Shown here one piece after another: positions 46,510-57,602 of a DNA stretch of 64,000 bases. The position numbers and the translations under genes were made by a program. Source of the stretch: Tachypleus tridentatus. Lineage: Eukaryota; Arthropoda; Merostomata; Xiphosura; Limulidae. The first letter of the stretch is position 1. The number at the start of each line of letters is the position of its first letter. The stretch is from NCBI RefSeq assembly GCF_004210375.1, contig NC_134833.1, forward strand, positions 17,415,396-17,479,395. Reading direction: 5' to 3'. The notes below the pieces were generated by a model that had not been told where the DNA came from, made no database searches, and saw nothing but the letters and a program-made list of their open reading frames with translations.

Positions 46510-46964
46510 GTTTGAAAGGAAGAAAATACTGGTGAGTCTATGTAGGTAGAGGGTGAGTAAGTTAGGAGAGGGCTCATTACAAATTTTGTTATATTAACTG
46601 TGATATCTACCACCTACATTAGCTCTTCGTACTACCAGTAGATTGAGAATCCCTGATGTAGGCTAAGTTTACGATTCTTTGGAAAAATAATCTTTAACAC
46701 GTTTCTTTTTTAATAAATGAACCAGCAAACGACAGAACATCTTATTTACCATAATGGCAATTGAATGCGCTTTCAATGCCTTGATATATCTTGTTTTTAC
46801 GTCATTATTATACAGATATAGTACACGTACTTGGCATTTGTATTGTGTTAAGGTAAATATGCCAGACGAGGCCTATATCTAACTCTCCTTATCTTGTAAT
46901 GGTTTTTGTAAAAGTTATAAGTAATTGTATCGTGATGTCTTATATTATTCCGTTCTCCCTCGTC
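46510..46964. other. No gene seen
   Basis: Unique AT-rich sequence. The 912-residue minus frame begins here, but its non-repeat start (about 35 residues) resembles nothing known to me. Confidence 0.5.
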
Positions 46965-47194
46965 GGTCCCGGCATGGCCAGGTGGTTAAGGCACTCGACT
47001 CGTAATCCGAGGGTTCGAATCCCGGTCGCACCAAATATGCTCGCCCTTTCAGCCGTGGGGGCGTTATAATGTGACGTTCAATCTCACTATTCGTTGGTAA
47101 AAGAGTAGCCTCCAGACTTACACTACTAAATTAGGGAAGGCTAGCACAGATAGCCCTCGAGTAGTTTTGCGCGAAATTCAAAAACAAACAAACA
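46965..47194 (+). mobile_element. SINE family A, internally deleted
   Basis: Strong head GGTCCCGGCATGGCCAGGTG and B box GGTTCGAATCCC. The anticodon arm lacks about 6 bp, and the body lacks roughly 42 bp between AAAGAGTAGCC and CTCCAGACTTACAC, the GGCGGTGGGTGGTGATGA segment. Tail CAAAAACAAACAAAC. Confidence 0.9.
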
Positions 47195-47226
47195 GTCTTC
47201 CTCGTTCCTCCAGTTTCCTTCCAACG

Positions 47227-47345
47227 CCCCCCGCTAGTACAGCGGTATGTCTCCGGATTTACAACGCTAAAATCAGGGGTTCGATTTCCCTCGGTGGGCT
47301 GAGCAGATAGCCCTTTGTGGCTTTGCTGTACCAAACACACACGCA
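47227..47345 (+). mobile_element. SINE family B, complete, perfect TSD
   Basis: 119 bp, the same length as the copy at 40129. tRNA-like 5' half CGCTAGTACAGCGGTATGTC, B-box text GGTTCGATTTCC, then GAGCAGATAGCCC, TGTGGCTTTGCTGTACC and ACACACACG. TTCCTTCCAACG is duplicated exactly at 47215-47226 and 47346-47357. This pair defines the full family length. Confidence 0.95.
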
Positions 47346-47699
47346 TTCCTTCCAACGAGTTTAGATTCTCCAAAACTCATTACTTTCCAATTGATACTTC
47401 CGTTTGGAGCAAAACGAGCAAATATGACGACAACCTTTTAAACGTCTTTAAAGTGAACAGGTTTAGTGTAAACGTATTATATTGTGGAAATATCTCGAGC
47501 AATATCACAATCAAAATAGATTCGTCAGAAATCCAGACATGCTCTGAAACCTGATATATGTACTGTTTTAGGCATTTTTAAGGGTGATGCTGAGACTAAA
47601 TGAGGGGGTGGATTATGATAATAAGAAATAGGACATAGATGTACAACCACAGTTAATAAATAAGTAAGTATATCTACAGAGCTGATTTACGTTTCTTTT
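47346..47699. other. No gene seen
   Basis: Unique sequence. The 79-residue frame at 47315 starts in the SINE tail and is not supported. Confidence 0.5.
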
Positions 47700-47802
47700 A
47701 GAATAAATCCGCGCTGGACTATTTGCTGTGTCTACCGCCGTGATCGAACACTGTACTTTAATGTTGTAAATCGGTAATCTTACCGCTGTCCAACTGAGGC
47801 AA
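47700..47802 (-). mobile_element. Degraded tRNA-like SINE (B or C)
   Basis: Inverted remnant: CTGGACTATTTGCTGTGTCT, GTGATCGAACACTG, TTAATGTTGTAAATCGGTAA, CTTACCGCTGTCCAACTGAG. Too diverged to assign to a family. Confidence 0.55.
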
Positions 47803-48352
47803 AGAAAAAGAAAATAACCTTAATACAAGATAAGTTGAACTGCCTTTTAACTTAGAACTATTACTAATTATTCCAGTTACTAATTTCAAATCGTCGAAAG
47901 TTAAAGAAACATGAGAAATTAAAGAATACCAGTTTTCAAGAAAGCTGTTTATAGAACTTCAAAACAACTTGTACCTTGTCCAAATTTCCTTAACAAAATT
48001 TAAGTATATATGTATACATATGTGTGTGTGCGCCTCTGATAAAATTATGCTATTATAGGGCTGGATATTAGTTAATATATAATAATTTTAATTTTACGAT
48101 TTCTTTTATAACTATTTATATTTCAGAAAAAATTTAACAATGAAGAGAAATGTGATGTCCGACAGATACGAGCTTGTTCTGAAAAAACTGACTGACCATG
48201 GTTTAGGTGTCACAATATAGTAATAGTTATTTGCTTAGATTAAGACACGATAAGGTGTCGTGCGGCATAAGCAACCTGCACGACACACTGTGTTATTACC
48301 AGGAAGGAGTAATAGTTTTTACTTTCTGTATCTCGGACTGTGGTAATTTAAA
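47803..48352. other. No gene seen
   Basis: AT-rich sequence leading into the 93-bp array, with no supported feature. Confidence 0.5.
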
Positions 48353-50331
48353 CCATCACATGTTTACTGTGGATGTGTTATACTGGACTCTTATTTTATA
48401 TACCAAATGTCATGACAATCTACCAAGAAATATGTGAGGTAGAAAACATCACATGTTTACTGTGGATGTGTTATACTGGACTCTTATTTTATATACCAAA
48501 TGTCATGACAATCCACCAAGAAATATCTGAGGTAGAAAACATCACATGTTTACTGTGGATGTGTTATACTGGACTCTTATTTTATATACCAAATGTCATG
48601 ACAATCTACCAAGAAATATCTGAGGTAGAAACCATCACATGTTTACTGTAGATGTGTTATACTGGACTCTTATTTTATATACCAAATGTCATGACAATCT
48701 ATTAAGAAATATCTGAGGTAGAAACCATCACATGTTTACTGTGGATGTGTTATACTGGACTCTTATTTTATATACCAAATGTCATGACAATCTACCAAGA
48801 AATATGTGAGGTAGAAAACATCACATGTTTACTGTGGATGTGTTATACTGGACTCTTATTTTATATACCAAATGTCATGACAATCCACCAAGAAATATCT
48901 GAGGTAGAAAACATCACATGTTTACTGTGGATGTGTTATACTGGACTCTTATTTTATATACCAAATGTCATGACAATCTACCAAGAAATATCTGAGGTAG
49001 AAACTATCACATGTTTACTGTAGATGTGTTATACTGGACTCTTATTTTATATACCAAATGTCATGACAATCTACCAAGAAATATCTGAGGTAGAAACCAT
49101 CACATGTTTACTGTGGATGTGTTATACTGGACTCTTATTTTATATAACAAATGTCATGACAATCCACCAAGAAATATCTGAGGTAGAAACTATCACATGT
49201 TTACTGTGGATGTGTTATACTGGACTCTTATTTTATATACCAAATGTCATGACAATCCACCAAGAAATATCTGAGGTAGAAACTATCACATGTTTACTGT
49301 GGATGTGTTATACTGGACTCTTATTTTATATACCAAATGTCATGACAATCCACCAAGAAATATCTGAGGTAGAAAACATCACATGTTTACTGTGGATGTG
49401 TTATACTGGACTCTTATTTTATATACCAAATGTCATGACAATCTACCAAGAAATATCTGAGGTAGAAACTATCACATGTTTACTGTAGATGTGTTATACT
49501 GGACTCTTATTTTATATACCAAATGTCATGACAATCTACCAAGAAATATCTGAGGTAGAAACCATCACATGTTTACTGTGGATGTGTTATACTGGACTCT
49601 TATTTTATATAACAAATGTCATGACAATCCACCAAGAAATATCTGAGGTAGAAACTATCACATGTTTACTGTGGATGTGTTATACTGGACTCTTATTTTA
49701 TATACCAAATGTCATGACAATCCACCAAGAAATATCTGAGGTAGAAACTATCACATGTTTACTGTGGATGTGTTATACTGGACTCTTATTTTATATACCA
49801 AATGTCATGACAATCTACCAAGAAATATCTGATGTAGAAACTATCACATGTTTACTGTGGATGTGTTATACTGGACTCTTATTTTATATACCAAATGTCA
49901 TGACAATCCACCAAGAAATATCTGAGGTAGAAAACATCACATGTTTACTGTGGATGTGTTATACTGGACTCTTATTTTATATACCAAATGTCATGACAAT
50001 CCACCAAGAAATATCTGAGGTAGAAACTATCACATGTTTACTGTGGATGTGTTATACTGGACTCTTATTTTATATACCAAATGTCATGACAATCCACCAA
50101 GAAATATCTGAGGTAGAAACTATCACATGTTTACTGTGGATGTGTTATACTGGACTCTTATTTTATATACCAAATGTCATGACAATCCACCAAGAAATAT
50201 CTGAGGTAGAAAACATCACATGTTTACTGTGGATGTGTTATACTGGACTCTTATTTTATATACCAAATGTCATGACAATCCACCAAGAAATATCTGAGGT
50301 AAAAAACATCTCATGTTTACTGTGGATCTGC
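48353..50331 (+). repeat. 93-bp minisatellite, about 21 units, with higher-order blocks
   Basis: The unit starts ATGTGTTATACTGGACTCTT and contains TATACCAAATGTCATGACAA and GAAATATCTGAGGTAGAAAC. It is 31 codons long, so one plus frame reads a 31-residue peptide (MCYTGLLFYIPNVMTIYQEI then SEVETITCLLW). The frame is broken by TGG-to-TAG changes near 48650, 49022 and 49487 and one CAA-to-TAA near 48701. The first units (48373) recur as a block 372 bp on (4 units), and the block at 49024 recurs at 49489 (465 bp, 5 units). Edges are more diverged, as at the right end (50300-50331). Confidence 0.97.
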
Positions 50332-50492
50332 TATACTGGATATTGGCTGGATCAAAATAATAAGATTAGCAGTTTCTAGCTGAGGTTTTCTAAAGAATCA
50401 TACGGGTGGACTGTTATTATTGATTATTCACTGCCAACTTCTCAGCATTAATTTACTCAATTTTATGAAATTATCTCAATTAAAGAACATTT

Positions 50493-51440
50493 AGCTTCAT
50501 GTGTATTACGTATTACAATTTGAAATAGCTTGAAAATAAGTTAAATAAATGTCGATATATATCAAGTTTATGGCACTTGCCAACAAGATTGATACATACG
50601 GTTTCTATTTTAACCTGTTGACTGAGCCAAGTATTTCAGCTGCTACAATACAACCCTAATGCTTCTTCATTTTGTAACTTTTTCGCGACGCCATTTTGGA
50701 TCGAAAGTGAAACAATTTGTAAGTAGGTCAAATGCATGTATGGTGCTGACATCTGGCGTTGATGTTAGGTATTACTGATAACGAATTAACTCGTCCGAGG
50801 CACTGTGTTACCAATCGGCTTGGACGAGTTATCTCGTCTACGGCACTGAACAGGTTAATACAAATGTATTTTAATATACAAACAATAATATATTTTTCAA
50901 TAACGATTATTACAAATAATAATCTATGTACAGATATTTCATGAATTCAGAAACAATAGCTACTTAGCTCTGCGTTATTCGCTCTTTGTTAAACATTGAG
51001 TTTTTCACTGGTGAAATTAAACGGTTTTTAGTATTCGAAATTTATAAATGTTCTGGTCAAGTGTCTGAAGTTTCCGACTACTAACCGTTAACCACAGTTA
51101 TTATTTCCAAGGTTTATAGCGTACCAACTATAACAAACCAACAATATATACTGTTTATTGACGCGTCGTATTGGTTACATTTATAGGCGTGAGGGGAGTT
51201 TCTAGAAATTTCAGCCGACACAGCAATACTGACGACAGAGTAATGTTTACGTACACACATATATTGTTGACCTTTACACTCGAGAACCTTATACAGCTTT
51301 AGTGAATAAGCCGGAATTTTGCAATATAAATCTAATAGTATAAGTTGTGTACATTTCTAAATATAAATTTAACTCTAAGAAACATCGATATTAAAATATT
51401 TTAAGCATTCAGCGTAAATAATGATGCTTGATACGACTGT
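50493..51440 (+). repeat. Dispersed repeat X, copy 2, split by a MITE
   Basis: Aligns with 140-1060: TATTACGTATTAC at the start, ACGATTATTACAAATAAT at about 50902, TTTATAAATGTTCTGGTC at about 51041, AACCACAGTTATTATTTCCA at about 51090 and GATGCTTGATACGAC near the right end. The family is unclassified. It lies about 160 bp after the 93-bp array. Confidence 0.62.
50614..50854. mobile_element. piggyBac-type MITE flanked by TTAA
   Basis: 241 bp with inverted ends CCTGTTGACTG (left) and, read inverted at the right, CCTGTTCAGTG. It is flanked on each side by TTAA (50610-50613 and 50855-50858), the target duplicated by piggyBac transposases. A subterminal GGACGAGTTATCTCGTC sequence lies near the right end (50822-50838). 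It is noncoding, so it would depend on a transposase elsewhere. The matching place in repeat X copy 1 has a single TTAA (258-261) and no insert. Confidence 0.88.
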
Positions 51441-52506
51441 ACCGATTGCATGAGGGTGATGACAAGAAACTGTTAATCTAAATTCCATGGTGTTAGTATA
51501 TAGGAAGCTATTAGCACTTTTTAAGAGAGGGAAACTACCACCATATATTTTAAAGAAGCTGGTAGGTTCTGTAAAGTATAGGTCTGTTCCGAATACAGGG
51601 TTGTGATCATAAAGTTAATGTTGGCTACTACCGAGTGTTACTTTCTTACTTGCTATGGTTTGTTGATGTTTACTGAAAAAACGTCATGATAACTAGTAAA
51701 ATCACCTTCGGTGTGAATAAGGTGCGACAAAAAAAGGACTGAGTGTGCAAATTAAACATTCTGTTTTGTCCGCATTCATACCAGAAGTTGAACAAGAAAC
51801 AAGGCCTAGCTAGCTAACGAATGAACATTTTCTGTAAACTTGTTATCACCTCTATAACTGTAGTTACCAGTTTAACTGCCAATTTTGATTTCATTCTTTT
51901 AAGTCGCTTACTCAGTCTTTTTCTGTAACCAAATCTTTTATTATGCTTGAAGAACATATTTCAATCATGAATTATCCAATAGGCGAATAGCTTCCACGAG
52001 CTGTTATAGCTACTTAATAGATATTGCTTTACGTTAACCTAGTATTAAAATAATCAAACGGACAGAATTTTAAACGTTGCTTATGAGAAGTCGAAGGTAA
52101 CTTCACGGGCATGGAATCCCGGGTTCCATTCCCGTAATAGACAGAGGGTAGACAGCTCACTGTATAGCTATAAGCTAAGAACGAATAAACCTGTCGCTAT
52201 AAAAGTGTTTAATGTCAGTGTCGAACCAAATATCTTATAGTATTCAGATATATAGAAAAATATTAACAATATACAGTAAAAAAAGTACGTTCAAAGAAAA
52301 TATTCGCGTAGTGGCACACACTTATTTTTACGGAATTTTGATAGACTAAAATATAGGAATTTAATTTCTAATGAGACTTTATTATTTATTATTATTCACT
52401 TTATTCTTGAGAAACAGTGATTTATTGGAAATACAATTCTAATAAATGTTTGTCAATTTAATCAGGTAACTCAAGTGGCCTCAAGGCCACAAATGTTAAA
52501 GTAATT
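51441..52506. other. No gene seen
   Basis: 1.07 kb of AT-rich unique sequence. A tRNA-like fragment (GGGTTCCATTCCCGTAATAG near 52121) lacks a matching 5' half and is not called. Confidence 0.55.
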
Positions 52507-52517
52507 TTATATAACTG

Positions 52518-52772
52518 GACCCGGTGTGGCCAGGTGAGTTAAGGGTCGCGGGTTCGAATCTCTTCGCACCAAACATGCTCGTCCTTTCAGCCGTGTAGGC
52601 GTTATAATGTGACGGTCAATCCCACTATTCGTTGGTAAAACAGTAGCCCAAGAGTTGGCAGTAGGTGGTGATGACTAGCTGCCTTCTCTCAAGCGTTACA
52701 CTGCTAAATTAGGGACAGCTAGCGCAGATAGCCCTCGTTTAGCTTTGCGCGAAATTCAAACCAAAACAAACA
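52518..52772 (+). mobile_element. SINE family A, perfect TSD
   Basis: Head GACCCGGTGTGGCCAGGTGA with the anticodon arm deleted, B box GGTTCGAATCT, complete body and tail CAAACCAAAACAAACA. TTATATAACTG is repeated exactly at 52507-52517 and 52773-52783. Confidence 0.93.
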
Positions 52773-52783
52773 TTATATAACTG

Positions 52784-53896
52784 TTCGTATCGTTTCAGTT
52801 TTTTACGTTTACAAAATTCTCGCTTAATAATGAGATTTATTTAGCAAAACTCACCATCCTTTACGTGTTAACAAATATTTGATATTTGCAAGCTGCACAA
52901 CGCCTTACTCGCACAATGACTAAACTTTAAGCCTAATGTAATATTGTACTACGTGAAAGAGAGAAAGTGGTCATCTGTTACCCAATGAAGTTTGCTCAGA
53001 TTTAAACCGAATAAAGGAATTGACTGTCATTTTTATAACGCACGTGGAGCTGAAAGTACGGAGCGTGATACTCGGCACTGCAGTTTTTTGTCTGAAGAAA
53101 GTATAACGAATACGTTATGTATTTATTAAGATTAAGTGGAATTTTTCTATTTATATATTGCTATATTTGTTTCTTAATTTTGTATGATATCGTTATAAGT
53201 AGTTCATAGATATAATTTTAAAGATTAGATAATTATATGCTGTTAAATTTGATTTAGTTTAATATTTTTCGTCGTTGGAACTATTTGAGAATACTCGTCA
53301 TGTAATAAAATTTTCATATTCCATACGTATTTACATTTCATTGGTAAATAACAACCAGTCGTTGACAATAAGTGACATAAATATGCTTTCTCCTAAAAAG
53401 TCGTGTCTCAGTTGACGGTTGCTAGACCTTAGAGAATGTTTTAACAAATACTGGTAAACTTAGCTACATAGCAGTGTTATGTGTAGCTGACGTAAAGCTT
53501 CAAATGAAGATATAACTTCAATTTAGGAATATGGAGGTGGAAGAAAAAACTGTGCTACTTTCTGCCATGAGTGAATTGTTTCATATATAATCAATAACCT
53601 CGTTTTAACGTTTTTGTTTTTTATGAATAGTTTGCAAGTAATTAATTTAAAGAAAGTAGAACAGTTAAAAAAGATTCAACACTGTGCTTACTCTTGTCAC
53701 TTAAAACTTAGGAAACAAAACGTATGAACATTTAAAATTCGTGTGAGTTTTGTATAAGGACGTCACAATAAGAGGCGCTGGAATTGTTAAGCCATGTTAG
53801 CTATATCTTACGACTTGGAGATTAGGGTTGTATCAAATAAACGAGGAAAGACAAGAAGGAAAGCAATAGAAGATAGTTATACTAGTAATATCTTGC
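52784..53896. other. No gene seen
   Basis: 1.1 kb of AT-rich unique sequence. The 61-residue frame at 53794-53979 runs into the SINE remnant that follows. Confidence 0.55.
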
Positions 53897-54010
53897 TCTT
53901 TGGTGGCTCAGCGATAAGACTGAGGGCTTATGACGTTAAAATTTGGGATTCGATTCCGCAGAACGTAGAGCAAAGGTAGCTTATTCATTGTTCAGCTTTG
54001 TGCTTTGTCT
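53897..54010 (+). mobile_element. tRNA-like SINE remnant, family C-like
   Basis: GGTGGCTCAGCGATAAGACT resembles a D-arm, GGGATTCGATTCCGC the T arm, and CAGCTTTGTGCTTTGTCTC the shared 3' end. The head is better preserved than in other C copies and reads like a generic tRNA 5' half. Confidence 0.65.
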
Positions 54011-54513
54011 CTAATATCAAAAGTTGTTCGCGCACGAGTTTTATTATTTAGCGCATGTGGTGTTAAGGTGCGAAACTAAAATAAGTTTTATCTGCCAAAC
54101 TAATGTGTAAAACTTTACTATTGTGTCACTGGGAACATCAAAATACGAGAGAAATAATACATGTTGATAGATACTCGCTTATGAAGAGTTAAACAACAGC
54201 GCCACCTTATGTTTGATGTAATTTTAACTTTCTGACATAAAATAAGGAAGTTTGTATATATGGGACGCACACATAATACAGCATAACAGGCGTGAGCTAA
54301 AAGGTAAACTTATTCTTATGAGAGAGGTATATACCGAAACAGAGTCTACCTAAATCGCATGTGAAACCGCCTTCTTTATATGAACTAACATTCACTTCTC
54401 ACAACCACGTAAGAAAAAGTATTTGCTAATAGGACAGAAAAATAGAAAGTAAATAAATATTTATGGAGGATCCAATCAGAAAAAATATAAACAAAAGGTA
54501 TTATTAAAGATGG

Positions 54514-54616
54514 CTGTTGTTTTGAATTAGGCACACAGCTACACAATGGGCTATCTGTGCTCTGCCGGTTTTTAGCGTTGGAAGTCCGCAGACATACCAC
54601 TGAGCCACTGGGGGGC
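54514..54616 (-). mobile_element. SINE family C with perfect TSD
   Basis: Inverted copy (GAATTAGGCACACAGCTACA ... CATACCACTGAGCCACTGGG) with a deletion over the T arm. ATTAAAGATGG is duplicated exactly at 54503-54513 and 54617-54627, and belongs to the degenerate repeat unit. Confidence 0.9.
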
Positions 54617-54744
54617 ATTAAAGATGGACCAGACAGAAAAGTAAAAACGAAATAATTATTAGAGACGAGACTATTAAGAAAAATAGAAACACATTATATA
54701 CAAATTAGACAGTTAGATGTTTAATGTCTGCGTAGAAATTCTAA

Positions 54745-55140
54745 CGTTTGAAGTTAATTCACTGAAGTTAAATGGTTCGTAATGTTCAAAATCTATGAAG
54801 GTTCCTGGTCAAATATTTGTAGTTTTCTGATTAATAGACGCTAATCACAATTACAGCTTCCTAGACGTATAGCACACTGACTGTAGTTGACCAATAATAA
54901 TAATAATAATAATCTCTTGTCTTGGCGCGTTGCTTTTGTACAAATCGCGCGATGTTCTCGAAAGTTCACTTGGCAACAATACTGTCAATCACTAATATTA
55001 CATGCACACCTAGTATATTGTTGATTTTTATTTTCAAGAACCTTCTACAAATTCCGAGAACAGAAGGGACTTATGCAAAATACAGCCAACGATGTACGTC
55101 AGAGGCAATAAAGAAAACTATACAGAAACAAGCGTAGGTA
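54745..55140 (+). repeat. Dispersed repeat X, copy 3, partial
   Basis: Shares AAAATCTATGAAGGTTCCTG, AATCACAATTACAGCTTCCT and AAGAACCTTCTACAAATTCC with copy 1 (around 580-830), in the same order. (AAT)n at 54895-54912 is inserted or expanded. Only the middle of the family is present. Confidence 0.6.
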
Positions 55141-55268
55141 GTATAATAAACTTATAACGGTAAGTCTGTTACAACATGTTAAAGACGAATCAGTCAGAGA
55201 AGTAGAAAATAAATGGATAGTTAAAGATATACCAATCAGTAAAATAGAAACAAAATAGACCATTAAAG

Positions 55269-55382
55269 TTTGTTTGTTTTGTTATGCATAACACTACACA
55301 AAGGGCTATCTTTGCTCTGCCCACCACAGGTATCAAAACCCGGTTTCTAGCAGTATAACTCCGCACTGTGCCACTAAGGGGC
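55269..55382 (-). mobile_element. SINE family C with near-perfect TSD
   Basis: Inverted copy with tail TTTGTTTGTTTTGTTATGCA, then AAGGGCTATCTTTGCTCTGC, GTATCAAAACCCGG and CTGTGCCACTAAGGGGC. AGACCATTAAAG (55257-55268) and AGATCATTAAAG (55383-55394) differ by one base. Confidence 0.88.
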
Positions 55383-55520
55383 AGATCATTAAAGACGAAC
55401 TAATGAGTCAAACAGAAACGAAATAGATAATTGTAGACGAATCAGACAGAAAAATATAAACCAAGTAGATTGTTAAAGACGTACCAGACATAAAATATAA
55501 GTAAAATAGATAATTACGTA

Positions 55521-56490
55521 CGGTCCAGTAATTAAAATCCCATCTTCTAAGAGTGAAATTTCAACTCTCATAAAAAGACAACTTTCATTAGTCTCAGATA
55601 AAGCTCAGACAAAAGAATAGAATATACTCTTAGAGAACAGTCTTGTAATGAACCTACACAGTATAACACCCTTGTCAGTAAAGGAGTAATTGGTTTCACA
55701 ATTATAACTCAACGATAAGCTTATAACGCTAAAATTCGGGGCATAATACTTTCACTGAATTACAATTTCTATTGGTTATTAACAAAACAGTTCCAAAAGC
55801 GACACATAAGGCTTACATAAGATTGAAATTAAAATTAATTATAACTTGGTTGCTATAACTTGTTTCTAAAGCGAGCTCAGAAACAACAAAAACAAATCTT
55901 TTTTTTTTTTTTTTACCCGATTGTTCAGCAGGCAAAGAAATGAATGCCAACTTAACCGAGTGCCCAATTATTCATTCCTTTCAGGAATATCCTAAAAAAG
56001 TATAGAATTTATATTATAACAGAGATTAGGCCCTTCGGCCCAACCGAATAAAACGTTCTTTGCTATTCGGTATTATTCTCCGAAGATATTTGGCGCCATG
56101 AAATTGGCATTGTTGTTCGAAGCCTCGTGGTAGGAATTTTAATAGTTTCGTTAGAGTATGTTATACATAAAGTAAAGGATAAAGAAAGAGAGATAGAGAA
56201 ACAAAAAAGAACAAAGAAATATCTGTGAGATTTATAGCAGATTTGTTCTATTGCCCTAATATAATACGCCAAATACATCAAATCTAGCATTTGCAGTGCA
56301 AATGGGACTTCAATGGAAAACAGACTAAAAGTTTATATAAAGATATATAATCTTTGAATAAATGTAGGTTATTTTGTATACATGTACACAGTAGTTCTAA
56401 AACTAAACAAGATTCAACATGATTTGATAAGATCTGAAAAAATATGTGGCTGTTATAATAAAAATATATAACTAACAGCAACATTAGTTT
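55521..56490. other. No gene seen
   Basis: AT-rich sequence with a poly-T run near 55898-55913 and a short GC hairpin, GGCCCTTCGGCC, at about 56029. Minus frames at 56063-56290 and 56284-56484 show no known domain. Confidence 0.5.
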
Positions 56491-56532
56491 TCTTTCGAAA
56501 CGCTGGTTATTTCTGGTTATCGTTTCGAAAGA
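56491..56532. other. Perfect 12-bp stem-loop
   Basis: TCTTTCGAAACG (56491-56502) is exactly complementary to CGTTTCGAAAGA (56521-56532), with an 18-nt loop that itself repeats CTGGTTAT twice. Each arm contains TTCGAA. It is not linked to any gene I can see. Confidence 0.85.
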
Positions 56533-56598
56533 GTATTTTCTCTCTAATTAAACTACATCGTTTTTATAGGAAATCATATTTGGAAATTTTCTCTTGTT

Positions 56599-56866
56599 TG
56601 TTTTTTGAATTTCGCACAAAGCTACTCGAGGGCTATCTGCGCTAGCCGTCCCTAATTTAGCAGTGTAAGACTAGAGGGAAGGCAGCTAGTCATTCCCACC
56701 CATCGCCAACTCTTAGGATACTCTTTTATCAAAAATAGTGGGATTGACCGTCACATTATAACGCCCCACGGCTGAAAGTGCGAGCATGTTTGACGCGACG
56801 GGGATGCGAACCCGCGACCCTCAGATTAGGACTTGCGCGCCTTAACACGCTTGGCGAGCCGGGCCA
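56599..56866 (-). mobile_element. SINE family A with perfect TSD
   Basis: Inverted full-length copy, head ending TTGGCGAGCCGGGCC. TTCTCTTGTT occurs at 56589-56598 and 56867-56876, although the tail's TTGTTTG blurs the left edge. Confidence 0.9.
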
Positions 56867-56876
56867 TTCTCTTGTT

Positions 56877-57342
56877 GTTAGATAAAAATCTTCATTTGAA
56901 ACGTTTCATCAACAAATACGACAGTTCTTTGAAACGTCGAATAATGTTGCATTTTGTTTCATCGACAATTTAAGGCAACGCAGACTGTATTCTTATCATG
57001 CAAGCTGCTCTTGAATGTAGGTCTGTAAAACAGTCGACAGGAAATATAATTCCGTGGAACCAAATAGTTCCCTGAGGAATAAAAAAATATAACGTCGATA
57101 AAATATTTATCTTTAATGTATACTGGCGCATAAAAAATATTTTTAAATAAATGTTTTCAGTTCTTTTACACTGATCTTTCCGGACTCTTTTATTTCTCGG
57201 AAGGAAGATTGAAGCGTTATTTTTAACAATGGAAAGCCCTTTGAGCGTTTATTCTTCCGCAGTTAATCTGGCGCATTTGTGTATACAAATACATACATAC
57301 ATTTCGACATTATAATTTTAAAATTCATATGCTCTCTTTAGT
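56877..57342. other. No gene seen
   Basis: AT-rich unique sequence without a supported feature. Confidence 0.5.
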
Positions 57343-57602
57343 TTGTGTTGCGAATTTCGCGTAAAGCTATGTGAAGGTTTTGCGTTAGCCGTCCCTAAGT
57401 TAGCAATGTAAGACTGGAGGGAAGGCAACTCGTCATCACCACCAATTGCTAACTTCTTTACTGACGAAAAGGTGAATCGAGCGTAACGTTATATCAACCC
57501 CACAGCTGAAAGGGCGATCATGTTTGATGTGACTAGTATTCAAAACCGCGACCCTCAGAGTGTGAGTCGAGCGTCCTAACCACGTGGTCATTCTGGGCCT
57601 TC
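57343..57602 (-). mobile_element. SINE family A, older copy
   Basis: Inverted: GAATTTCGCGTAAAGCTATG, GTCATCACCACC with a shortened body, GCGACCCTCAGAGTGTGAGT, CACGTGGTCATTCTGGGCC. Many substitutions. Confidence 0.85.

Larger units (their letters stand above)
54430..55520 (+). repeat. Old degenerate tandem field, about 41-bp period
   Basis: The loose unit ATTAAAGACGAACCAGACAG, AAAAATAGAAACAAAATAGA recurs with heavy change at about 54435-54500, 54617-54700, 55180-55268 and 55387-55520. Repeat X copy 3 and two family C SINEs interrupt it. Unlike the other arrays it has decayed beyond any homogenisation. The period is an estimate by eye. Confidence 0.6.

Noticed and set aside
48373..50379. 31-residue repeat protein
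   Set aside because: The frame is interrupted by TAG and TAA in several units, and variants are copied with the array. There is no sign of constraint.
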